Below are positions 1-5,309 of a stretch of 25,346 bases of DNA, in pieces. Where the stretch lies: contig NZ_CAMXWS010000027.1 of NCBI RefSeq assembly GCF_947253065.1, positions 1 through 25,346 on the forward strand, given 5' to 3'. A program made the position numbers and the translations under genes. A model generated the notes under the pieces. The model was not told where the DNA came from. It was given only the letters and a program-made list of their open reading frames with translations, and ran no database searches. How positions within the stretch are numbered: the first letter of the stretch is position 1; the number at the start of each line of letters is the position of its first letter. Source of the DNA: an uncultured Corynebacterium sp. GTDB taxonomy: Bacteria; Actinomycetota; Actinomycetes; Mycobacteriales; Mycobacteriaceae.

Positions 1-54
1 TAGAGCATCCGGTTTCTACCCGGCTGGTCGCGGGTTCGAATCCTGCTGGGGGCG
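1..54 (+). tRNA. tRNA-Arg (anticodon TCT), 5' end cut off by the window edge
   Basis: Only the 3' two thirds are present. The anticodon loop is 13-19 with anticodon TCT at 15-17, flanked by a CCGG/CCGG stem. The T arm is GCGGG-TTCGAAT-CCTGC (30-46), then the acceptor 3' strand TGGGGGC (47-53) and discriminator G54. CCA is not encoded. The acceptor 5' strand and most of the D arm lie outside the window, so the identity rests on the anticodon. A terminator follows at 84-124. Confidence 0.85.
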
Positions 55-83
55 CGCTTGTTCTCAGTCGCGACATAGTTAAC

Positions 84-124
84 AAACCGGACCTCATTTA
101 CCAAGGTGAGAGCCGGTTTTTTCT
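84..124 (+). terminator. Intrinsic terminator after tRNA-Arg
   Basis: AAACCGG (84-90) pairs with CCGGTTT (113-119), with inner CTCA/TGAG pairing, followed by a T-rich run to about 126. Confidence 0.8.
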
Positions 125-350
125 TTTCGGATCAGGCGTTTCTGCCCAACTTGAACCACTTCCCTAACGGGCAGTTTCGAAACACCATTCGAAGAATCCA
201 GATGGATGGTTCACCCCGTTTTCTACTGTGAAACCACAGCGATACAAAGCCACAGCAAAGCGACACTGACAATGTCTTTTCCCAGAGTCCCGGCGCGCAG
301 TGGCTAGTGCGCTTGAGGCACTACCGCCTCGAATCTTCATCAGCCAACTT

Positions 351-371
351 CTTCGCCACCGTGTGGCGAAG
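351..371 (+). promoter_or_regulatory. Perfect 9-bp hairpin in the Ltp gene leader
   Basis: CTTCGCCAC (351-359) and GTGGCGAAG (363-371) are perfect inverted repeats with a 3-nt loop. The hairpin ends about 8 nt before the Shine-Dalgarno stretch AAAGGG (380-385). A second, weaker hairpin (GAGGC 315-319 / GCCTC 326-330) lies just upstream. No T-run follows, so it is not a terminator. A role in mRNA stability, translation control or protein binding is inference. Confidence 0.5.
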
Positions 372-391
372 CCGTTTCGAAAGGGACAACC

Positions 392-1027
392 ATGAGTACC
401 GCATACAACCCCGACCAGGGCAGCCCGCAGTGGGATCCGAACCAGCAGTGGGCACAGGGACAGCCACAGCCGATGCAGGCACCGCAGCAGCCGGAAAAGA
501 AAGGCGGGTGCATGAAGTGGGGCGGAATCATCCTGGGTGGCCTGCTCCTCATTGGCATTGGCGCAGCCATCGGAGGTGGTGGTAACGACAGCGCAGATGA
601 CGAGACCACCGCGCCGGAAACCAGCGTTGCCGAGTCTGCCAATGAGGCACCTAATGCTGCTCCAGCCGAAAAGCCGGCGGAGGCACCGCAAGATCAGCCG
701 GAGAAGAAGAAGGAAGATGTGCCGCGCGAATTCACCAGCGCACTGAAGAAGGCGCAGATCTACTCCGACACAATGCACATGTCTGAAGCGGGCCTTCGTG
801 AACAGCTGACGTCTGAATATGGGGAGCAGTTCAGCGAGGAAGCTGCCCAGTATGCGATTGAGAATGTGAAGGCGGACTACAACAAGAACGCCCTGGAGAA
901 GGCCAAGGTTTATCAAGACACCATGGCCATGTCGCCTGATGCGATCTACGAGCAGCTCGTATCCGAGCACGGCGAGCAGTTCACTCCGGAACAGGCACAG
1001 TACGCGGTGGACAATTTGCCGCAGTAA
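392..1027 (+). CDS. Membrane-anchored protein with two Ltp (host cell surface-exposed lipoprotein) repeats
   Basis: This 211-residue protein has three parts. A Gln/Pro-rich N-terminus (1-40) comes first, then one membrane segment (about 43-62, Gly/Ile/Leu-rich), then a Pro/Glu/Ala-rich linker (63-113). Two Ltp repeats follow (about 119-159 and 169-209), offset by exactly 50 residues. Both share the pattern K-A-x-x-Y-x-D-T-M-x-M-S ... SE-x-GEQF-x-x-E-x-AQYA-x-x-N. The family is named after the Ltp lipoprotein of Streptococcus phage TP-J34, which blocks phage DNA entry; related proteins are common in actinobacteria with unproven roles. There is no lipobox: Cys40 precedes the membrane segment, so the anchor is a transmembrane helix and the repeats probably face outward. 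The ATG is set by AAAGGG 6 nt upstream. It stands alone between tRNA-Arg and an SMI1/KNR4 gene. Family assignment is firm, function is not. Confidence 0.85.
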   Translation: MSTAYNPDQGSPQWDPNQQWAQGQPQPMQAPQQPEKKGGCMKWGGIILGGLLLIGIGAAIGGGGNDSADDETTAPETSVAESANEAPNAAPAEKPAEAPQDQPEKKKEDVPREFTSALKKAQIYSDTMHMSEAGLREQLTSEYGEQFSEEAAQYAIENVKADYNKNALEKAKVYQDTMAMSPDAIYEQLVSEHGEQFTPEQAQYAVDNLPQ

Positions 1028-1038
1028 ACGTGGCTAAA

Positions 1039-1074
1039 CGCCCCACCGAGCGAGCTTTTAGCGCCCGTGGGGCG
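1039..1074 (+). other. Stem-loop after the Ltp gene (possible terminator without T-run)
   Basis: CGCCCCAC (1039-1046) pairs perfectly with GTGGGGCG (1067-1074), 12 nt after the stop codon. The next bases are AATGCGC, so it lacks the U-tract of a classic intrinsic terminator. Confidence 0.5.
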
Positions 1075-1150
1075 AATGCGCAACGCGCGATTGCACACTG
1101 AAATGTACATTTGACGTGCGCGAACGCGCGACATGCGCGGGATACGAATT

Positions 1151-1156
1151 TACGAT
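1151..1156 (+). promoter_or_regulatory. -10 box TACGAT, leaderless promoter of the SMI1/KNR4 gene
   Basis: Seven nt separate this hexamer from ATG 1164. That choice of start leaves the whole SMI1 domain intact. No convincing -35 is visible. Confidence 0.5.
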
Positions 1157-1163
1157 GAGGGCC

Positions 1164-1811
1164 ATGAACACTACGAAGAACATCACCGCAACCCTCAACG
1201 AACTCGAGTTTCTCATGGCCACGGTTCATCCGCCGGCGTTCATGGCTTTAGGCGATGGGCTCGCGCTTCACGAAATTGAACGGAAAGTCCACGCTTATTC
1301 GCACGTCCTGGAACAAGCAGGCGTGACTTTCCCGTTCGAACTCGTCGAGCTGTATCACTGGCACGACGGCTCAAATAAGGAAGACATCATCGGGATAGTC
1401 CAGCTTTTGAGCCTCGACGAGGCGCTCAAAACATGGGGCATGCTTATCGACGCCGCCGGGAACCAATTCCCCTCCAAAGACTGGTACAACCCAAAGTGGA
1501 TTCCGTTTGCCACCTCTTGGGCTGACACTTATCTCTGCATCGACCTCCACGGTTCAGGCGGTGGCACCCCAGGCCAGATCATCCAGTTCGACCGCAACTC
1601 CCCCACCCGGATCATCGATGCCTTTTCAATGAAGGAATGGCTCGAAGAGGTAGTAGATGACTACGAGCTAGAAGAGCCCACGCGCACTCACGGCATCGCC
1701 GCTGGAGACGAAGGCGAAGATGAGCTCTACGACTACGACCCGGAGGAAGCGCCGGACGGGCCAAGTTGCTATATCGGGACCTTTGAGGCGGGCGATTCTA
1801 AATTTTCCTAG
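1164..1811 (+). CDS. SMI1/KNR4 family protein
   Basis: The 215-residue product has the SMI1/KNR4 (SUKH) layout. An N-terminal helix pair leads to a conserved LYHWHDGSN segment (63-71), then WIPFATSWADTYLCIDL (112-128), a Gly-rich turn and an acidic tail (about 163-200). It has no signal peptide or membrane segment, so it is cytoplasmic. Bacterial SUKH proteins are often immunity proteins against secreted nuclease or deaminase toxins, but many stand alone with unknown roles. No toxin gene is adjacent. The frame is open further upstream (ATG at 1116 and 1155). I chose ATG 1164 because TACGAT (1151-1156) ends 7 nt before it, and because the upstream residues look non-native. The gene is closed by a good terminator at 1845-1875, so it is probably monocistronic. 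Family assignment is likely; an immunity role is only an inference. Confidence 0.8.
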   Translation: MNTTKNITATLNELEFLMATVHPPAFMALGDGLALHEIERKVHAYSHVLEQAGVTFPFELVELYHWHDGSNKEDIIGIVQLLSLDEALKTWGMLIDAAGNQFPSKDWYNPKWIPFATSWADTYLCIDLHGSGGGTPGQIIQFDRNSPTRIIDAFSMKEWLEEVVDDYELEEPTRTHGIAAGDEGEDELYDYDPEEAPDGPSCYIGTFEAGDSKFS

Positions 1812-1844
1812 ATTTCTTAAATAGCCATTTATCTGCATAGACAA

Positions 1845-1875
1845 TGTCGCCCACCACAAAAAGGGCGGCATTTTT
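1845..1875 (+). terminator. Intrinsic terminator after the SMI1/KNR4 gene
   Basis: TGTCGCCC (1845-1852) pairs with GGGCGGCA (1863-1870) with one G-U pair, followed directly by TTTTT (1871-1875). Confidence 0.85.
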
Positions 1876-1887
1876 CATGCCCAAACC

Positions 1888-1915
1888 TTGACGGCTTATC
1901 GAATAGCGATATTAT
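1888..1915 (+). promoter_or_regulatory. Promoter of the DUF2975-HTH operon
   Basis: A -35 box TTGACG (1888-1893) and a -10 box TATTAT (1910-1915) are separated by 16 bp. Transcription would start near 1922, giving a leader of about 38 nt with Shine-Dalgarno GAAAGG (1945-1950) before ATG 1960. The palindromes at 1897-1943 overlap the spacer, the -10 and the start site. Confidence 0.65.
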
Positions 1916-1943
1916 CGAATCACGACAACATCGAATAACGATA
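1897..1943. promoter_or_regulatory. Three tandem 15-bp palindromic operator-like sites, 16-bp period
   Basis: Three units lie end to end: TATCGAATAGCGATA (1897-1911), TATCGAATCACGACA (1913-1927) and CATCGAATAACGATA (1929-1943). Each is a TATCG/CGATA-type palindrome around a 5-nt centre, and adjacent units are offset by exactly 16 bp. The first is a perfect palindrome; the others have one changed arm base. They cover the promoter from the spacer to the Shine-Dalgarno site, so a bound protein would block transcription. The obvious candidate is the HTH protein encoded at 2543-2770, acting as an autorepressor; that link is inference. Confidence 0.75.
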
Positions 1944-1959
1944 AGAAAGGTTTGAGATC

Positions 1960-2556
1960 ATGAATGCACACGAGACCAACCCGACCGACTCCCCCACCCC
2001 GGCACCAACGCCACGCCCACCGAAGAAAGACAAGAGCACGAATATTTCGTGGGCCGATGCTCTCGCCGTCGCCATCACATTTGCGTGGATCCTGCCCGAG
2101 ATCGTCGCACTGACATCACACGGCGTCATCTCCACGCGCCTCTCCCCCGCCGTTGAGGGCGGACTCCACTTCGCTGATCTCGAATCGGGCCCACAGACCC
2201 TTTACGCCATCGCGCTCGCACTGAAATTCATTGGCTTGCTCGCCGCAGTCTTCTTAGTCACCAACACATTCAGCGACATGTCCAAGGGACAGTTCTTCAC
2301 CGAGAAGAACTCGCGCCGCCTCACAGCCGCATGGATCAGCGTGTTCGTCTTCTTCGTTGCGCGTCTCGGCCTGGAAGGCATGGCCAATAACTGGGCGGCG
2401 GCGCAGCTGGGCATCGACTGGTGGCAGGATCCGGGCACCACGACTCCGCTTTCTGATCTGGCTCCGGCACTGGTTCTCGCTTGTGTCCTCGCCGCACTGG
2501 CAACCGCCCTGCGTCGTGGCGCGAAGCTCGAAGAGGACGTGGATGGCCTTGTCTAA
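1960..2556 (+). CDS. DUF2975 family membrane protein
   Basis: The 198-residue product has a Pro/Thr-rich N-terminus (1-25) and four predicted membrane segments (about 32-52, 80-102, 122-138, 166-186). A conserved cytoplasmic loop GQFFTEKNSRRL (110-121) between segments 2 and 3 is typical of DUF2975. ATG 1960 follows GAAAGG (1945-1950). The last 14 nt overlap the HTH gene at 2543. The DUF2975 plus small Xre-type HTH pair is a recurring arrangement (compare YoaS/YozG of Bacillus subtilis), and its physiological role is unknown. The two genes share a promoter that carries three operator-like palindromes. The membrane protein could sense or modulate the regulator, but the sequence does not show this. 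Confidence 0.8.
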   Translation: MNAHETNPTDSPTPAPTPRPPKKDKSTNISWADALAVAITFAWILPEIVALTSHGVISTRLSPAVEGGLHFADLESGPQTLYAIALALKFIGLLAAVFLVTNTFSDMSKGQFFTEKNSRRLTAAWISVFVFFVARLGLEGMANNWAAAQLGIDWWQDPGTTTPLSDLAPALVLACVLAALATALRRGAKLEEDVDGLV

Positions 2557-2770
2557 TCCGAGCACTGAACCACAGGTGATCTGCCACCTCGATGAGCTGA
2601 TGGCCACACGCGGAATCACCGGCGCGGCCCTCGCCGAGCAAGTCGGCATCACCCCAGTCAACCTGTCCGTTTTGAAAAATAACCGCGCAAAAGCCGTCCG
2701 ATTCACCACTCTCGCTGCAATCTGCAAAGCGCTCGATTGCCAGCCAGGCGACGTGTTCTCGGTCAAATAA
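2543..2770 (+). CDS. Small Xre/Cro-type helix-turn-helix regulator (YozG-like)
   Basis: This is a 75-residue one-domain DNA-binding protein. Helices at about 27-34 (GAALAEQVG) and 38-47 (PVNLSVLKN) form the HTH. The tail LAAICKALDCQPGDVFSVK (57-75) is the signature end of the HTH_26/YozG type. It has no sensor domain. ATG 2543 lies inside the DUF2975 gene in another frame, with GAGGA 5 nt upstream, so the pair is probably translationally coupled. The frame is open further upstream, but that part is antiparallel to no known domain and belongs to the DUF2975 coding region. The likely target is the triple palindrome at 1897-1943, by autoregulation. Confidence 0.85.
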   Translation: MALSNPSTEPQVICHLDELMATRGITGAALAEQVGITPVNLSVLKNNRAKAVRFTTLAAICKALDCQPGDVFSVK

Positions 2771-2796
2771 TCAACAAGCCCCCAGTGACAGCCCTG

Positions 2797-2802
2797 TAGG
2801 CT
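2797..2802 (+). promoter_or_regulatory. -10 box TAGGCT, leaderless promoter of cmrA
   Basis: The hexamer ends 7 nt before ATG 2810, and there is no Shine-Dalgarno sequence in the gap. The same hexamer at the same distance precedes rph. Confidence 0.55.
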
Positions 2803-2809
2803 CGCAGGC

Positions 2810-3610
2810 ATGAGTTTCCCCTCCCCCGCACGTGATTCCTACGCACTGGTCACTGGCGCGAGCCAGGGCATCGGCGAGGCCATGGCTCGCGATTTCGCAG
2901 CTGAAGGCCACAACCTCATCATCGTCGCCCGTCGCGAAGACGTGCTGACAAAGCTCGCCGAAGAGCTTGAAGCAAAGCACAATGTCGACGTGATCGTGGC
3001 GGCACATGACCTGTCGGTTGCGGCAGACGTCGACAAGCTGCTTTCGCTTATCGACGAAAAACGCATCTCCATCTGCGTCAACTCCGCCGGCATTGCCTCC
3101 TTCGGCCCATTCATGGAGCAGGACTGGACGTATGAAACGAACCAGTTCAACCTGAATGCCACCGCCGTCTTCCGCATCACCAAAGCCGTGCTTGATCAAA
3201 TGGTTCCGCGCGGTGAAGGCGCACTATGCAATGTCGGCTCCGCCGCAGGCAATGTCCCGATCCCGAATAACGCCACTTACGTCTTCACCAAGGCTGGCGT
3301 CAATGCCTTCACGGAAGCCTTGCACTACGAGCTGAAGAAGACAGGCGTGCACTGCACATTGCTTGCTCCTGGCCCTGTCCGTGATGCTGTGATTCCGGAA
3401 GAAGAGCAATCCATCGTGGACAAGGTCGTCCCTGATTTCTTGTGGACGACGTATGAATCCTGCTCCCGCGAAACCATCGACGCAATGAAGAAGAACCGTC
3501 GACGCATCACTCCGGGTCCTCTGTCCAAGGCAATGGACTTCGTCTCCGCATACGCTCCCCGCGGAGCCCTCGCACCGGTAATGGGCTGGTTCTACGCCAA
3601 GATGGGCTAG
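2810..3610 (+). CDS. cmrA: SDR-family mycolate reductase CmrA
   Basis: The 266-residue protein is a classical short-chain dehydrogenase. It has the cofactor loop TGASQGIG (15-22), NSAG (91-94), catalytic Ser144 in NVGSAAG, YVFTK (Tyr157, Lys161) and LAPGPV (185-190). CmrA (NCgl2385 in C. glutamicum, Rv2509 in M. tuberculosis) reduces the 3-oxo group of freshly condensed mycolic acid, the last chemical step in forming the mycolic motif. The neighbour orn supports this reading, because Rv2509 lies close to orn (Rv2511). A C-terminal basic/hydrophobic tail (about 225-266) suits membrane association. The gene starts at ATG 2810, probably leaderless. Its TAG stop is shared with the -10 box of orn, and no terminator separates the two. 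SDR membership is certain; the CmrA assignment is strong. Confidence 0.88.
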   Translation: MSFPSPARDSYALVTGASQGIGEAMARDFAAEGHNLIIVARREDVLTKLAEELEAKHNVDVIVAAHDLSVAADVDKLLSLIDEKRISICVNSAGIASFGPFMEQDWTYETNQFNLNATAVFRITKAVLDQMVPRGEGALCNVGSAAGNVPIPNNATYVFTKAGVNAFTEALHYELKKTGVHCTLLAPGPVRDAVIPEEEQSIVDKVVPDFLWTTYESCSRETIDAMKKNRRRITPGPLSKAMDFVSAYAPRGALAPVMGWFYAKMG

Positions 3611-3613
3611 CGT
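3608..3613 (+). promoter_or_regulatory. -10 box TAGCGT, leaderless promoter of orn
   Basis: The hexamer begins with the TAG stop codon of cmrA and ends 7 nt before ATG 3621. An upstream GTG at 3612 overlaps the box and is less likely as the start. Confidence 0.5.
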
Positions 3614-3620
3614 GGGGCCC

Positions 3621-4253
3621 ATGACTGAAGCACTGGCCGCAAAAGACGACCGCATCGTATGGGTCGATTTGGAAATGACAGGCCTGGACCCCGACCGCCA
3701 CGTCATCGTGGAGGTCGCCGCCCTGGTCACCGATGCCGAACTGAACATCCTCGACGAAGGCATTGACCTCGTCATCCACGCCACCGATGAAGAGCTGGCA
3801 GAGATGGACGATTTCGTCACTGAGATGCACGGCTCCTCCGGGCTCACCGAGGCGATCAAAGCCTCGACCATCACTATCGAGGAGGCGGAGAAGGCTGTGC
3901 TGGGACTCGTCGAGAAGCACTGCGGTGAGCACCGCCCACCCCTGGCTGGCAACTCGATCGCTACTGACCGCACCTTCATCCGCACGCAAATGCCGAAGCT
4001 GGATGCGGCACTGCACTACCGCATGATCGACGTCTCCACCATCAAGGAGCTCACCCGCCGCTGGTTCCCCAAGGCGTATTACAACCAGCCTGAGAAGGGA
4101 ATGGCCCACCGCGCATTGGCCGATATCGTCGAATCCATCCGCGAGCTCGACTACTACCGTCGCGCCGTCTTCGTGCCAGCGCCCGGCCCGTCTTCCTCCG
4201 AAGCAAACGAAAGCACCAAGGAAGCCACCGCCGCCTACCAGCAGTTTTTGTAA
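3621..4253 (+). CDS. orn: Oligoribonuclease (DEDDh 3'-5' exoribonuclease)
   Basis: The 210-residue enzyme degrades 2-5 nt RNA fragments, including pGpG, to mononucleotides in the cytoplasm. The DEDDh catalytic set is complete: Asp16 and Glu18 in WVDLEMTGLD, Asp116 in NSIATDRTFI, His163 and Asp168 in HRALADIVESI. The 27-36 residue C-terminal extension beyond the core (after about 182) is Ser/Glu-rich and probably disordered. ATG 3621 is preferred over GTG 3612 because the GTG overlaps the -10 box and the family starts near this position. It is 10 nt from cmrA and followed by tRNA-His, with no terminator between orn and the tRNA. Confidence 0.95.
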   Translation: MTEALAAKDDRIVWVDLEMTGLDPDRHVIVEVAALVTDAELNILDEGIDLVIHATDEELAEMDDFVTEMHGSSGLTEAIKASTITIEEAEKAVLGLVEKHCGEHRPPLAGNSIATDRTFIRTQMPKLDAALHYRMIDVSTIKELTRRWFPKAYYNQPEKGMAHRALADIVESIRELDYYRRAVFVPAPGPSSSEANESTKEATAAYQQFL

Positions 4254-4301
4254 AACCGCGCGCGTGAACTAATGTATTAATCCGCTGCATTGAGCAGCGA
4301 T

Positions 4302-4375
4302 GGTGGCTGTAGTTCAGCTGGTAGAGCACCAGGTTGTGATCCTGGGTGTCGCGGGTTCGAGCCCCGTCAGCCACC
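4302..4375 (+). tRNA. tRNA-His (anticodon GTG)
   Basis: The acceptor GTGGCTG (4303-4309) pairs with CAGCCAC (4368-4374). G4302 and C4375 can form the extra G-1:C73 pair that marks tRNA-His. The anticodon stem CCAGG/CCTGG encloses loop 4334-4340 with GTG at 4336-4338. The T arm is GCGGG-TTCGAGC-CCCGT. CCA is not encoded. Confidence 0.97.
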
Positions 4376-4383
4376 CCGAATAA

Positions 4384-4425
4384 TACCCCGTAACCTGCAC
4401 GTTTAAGTTACGGGGTATGTTTCTT
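4384..4425 (+). terminator. Intrinsic terminator after tRNA-His
   Basis: TACCCCGTAAC (4384-4394) pairs perfectly with GTTACGGGGTA (4407-4417) over 11 bp, followed by TGTTTCTTT. Confidence 0.9.
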
Positions 4426-4445
4426 TCCCGGCGCGGCAGCGACAT

Positions 4446-4476
4446 GAAAATGTCCCACCTCGTTCGAGATGGGACA
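4446..4476 (-). terminator. Intrinsic terminator of the NPCBM-like gene
   Basis: TGTCCCA (4451-4457) pairs with TGGGACA (4470-4476), with inner CTC/GAG and a 4-nt loop. Read on the minus strand it is followed by TTTTC and lies just after the stop at 4492. Confidence 0.8.
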
Positions 4477-4491
4477 AAACACCACTGCGAA

Positions 4492-5121
4492 TTATTTCAG
4501 CGTTGGGGTGAGAACAGCGAGACCCTTCGGCGCCACTCTCTTCGATCCGCCCTTCGAATCGAGGGCATAGAACTTCACTCCCACCCTGTCGACACCGCGG
4601 ACTTTCACATGTCGGGTCCTGCTTTTCCCCGGTTTCACCAGCACACGGTCTTGAAGAACACCATCCAGACGAATCTCGATGACACCAAGGCCACCCGAGT
4701 TCGGAATATCGGATGCCCAAGCGGCGGTGTAAGTCAGTGTGGAGAATTCCCTACCGATCTTGAAAAAGCCGTTGCTTTCACCGCGGCTCCTAGTGGAGAC
4801 CAGCGACTTCGGATAGTCCTTCCCCCTGAAGTTCACATCGCCGCCCGCATTGAGCTGCCTAATACCGAATGGAACGCGGTATGCATACAGATACTCAGTG
4901 TCATGGGAATCTGGCTTAGAGCTACTCCCCGAAGACGAGCTAGACGACGCGGCAGGACGCGATGGTTCAGGTGGCTGTTGCTCACCAATCCCGCCGCTTC
5001 CAAAAAAGCCAGCGAAGACAGCGATCACTGACACCAAAGTCACAATGGCGCCAACGATCTGAGGCAGAAAGCGCTGGAAGTTGCGGATCAGATGCTCCAT
5101 ACCGTTCATGTTGACGGGCAC
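4492..5121 (-). CDS. Membrane-anchored NPCBM-like domain protein
   Basis: The 209-residue product has an N-terminal membrane segment (about 19-40), a Pro/Ser-rich linker with a Ser tract (about 48-72), and a single beta-rich domain (about 75-209). The domain resembles the NPCBM/NEW2 carbohydrate-binding fold. Shared features are an early FRGKDYPKSLVST-type segment (98-110), a central F-S-T-L-T-Y strand, GVIEIRLDGVL (146-156), a D-R-V-L-V strand followed by K-P-G-K, and a final G-V-K-F-Y strand. The linker and orientation suggest an extracytoplasmic domain that could bind cell-wall glycan. GTG 5121 is chosen because AAGGAG (5132-5127) sits 5 nt upstream; ATG 5109 would be too far. It is monocistronic, with its own terminator. 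The domain call is by eye and moderately confident; no catalytic residues are recognisable. Confidence 0.65.
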   Translation of the reverse strand: MPVNMNGMEHLIRNFQRFLPQIVGAIVTLVSVIAVFAGFFGSGGIGEQQPPEPSRPAASSSSSSGSSSKPDSHDTEYLYAYRVPFGIRQLNAGGDVNFRGKDYPKSLVSTRSRGESNGFFKIGREFSTLTYTAAWASDIPNSGGLGVIEIRLDGVLQDRVLVKPGKSRTRHVKVRGVDRVGVKFYALDSKGGSKRVAPKGLAVLTPTLK

Positions 5122-5153
5122 GGGAACTCCTTCATGGAAAGAGCAGGGGATGA

Positions 5154-5163
5154 TGACGCGTCA
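5154..5163. repeat. 10-bp perfect palindrome upstream of the NPCBM-like gene
   Basis: TGACGCGTCA lies about 33 nt upstream of the GTG start. It could be an operator, but a 10-bp palindrome can arise by chance. Confidence 0.3.
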
Positions 5164-5240
5164 ATTTAAGCACTTTCGCCGAAACTTTTGGTTCCCTCAC
5201 CAGTACGGCAGGTCCGACCGCTTCTCCACTACCCCCGAAA

Positions 5241-5287
5241 GAGAAAACGCCCCGTGCAATCCTTCCCAAGAATTGTGCACAGGGCGC
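5241..5287 (-). terminator. Intrinsic terminator of the L,D-transpeptidase gene
   Basis: CGCCCCGTGCA (5248-5258) and TGCACAGGGCG (5276-5286) form an 11-bp stem with one G-U pair. On the minus strand it is followed by TTTTCTCTTT. Confidence 0.85.
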
Positions 5288-5309
5288 TCTTGCTGAGCTT
5301 TTCTCGGCG

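Larger units (their letters stand above)
55..391. other. 337-nt gene-free stretch between tRNA-Arg and the Ltp gene
   Basis: Apart from the tRNA terminator (84-124) and two leader hairpins (315-330 and 351-371), I see no gene or convincing promoter here. The long minus-strand reading frame that crosses it is the shadow of the Ltp gene. A short TTCGAA-containing segment near 175-195 has no clear partner. Confidence 0.5.

Noticed and set aside
164..970. 268-residue minus-strand reading frame over the Ltp gene
   Set aside because: It is Arg/Leu/Cys-rich with no domain and lies antisense to the Ltp gene, which has a clear Shine-Dalgarno site and repeats.
1075..1135. GCGCG-rich near-repeats upstream of the SMI1/KNR4 gene and a TTGACG at 1111
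   Set aside because: The repeats are short and irregular, and TTGACG has no -10 at 16-18 bp, so neither a repeat family nor a promoter can be supported.
30..4370. Shared TCGCGGGTTCGA stretch at 28-39 and in tRNA-His as possible att repeats
   Set aside because: Both copies are the conserved T arm of tRNA genes, not an integration duplication.
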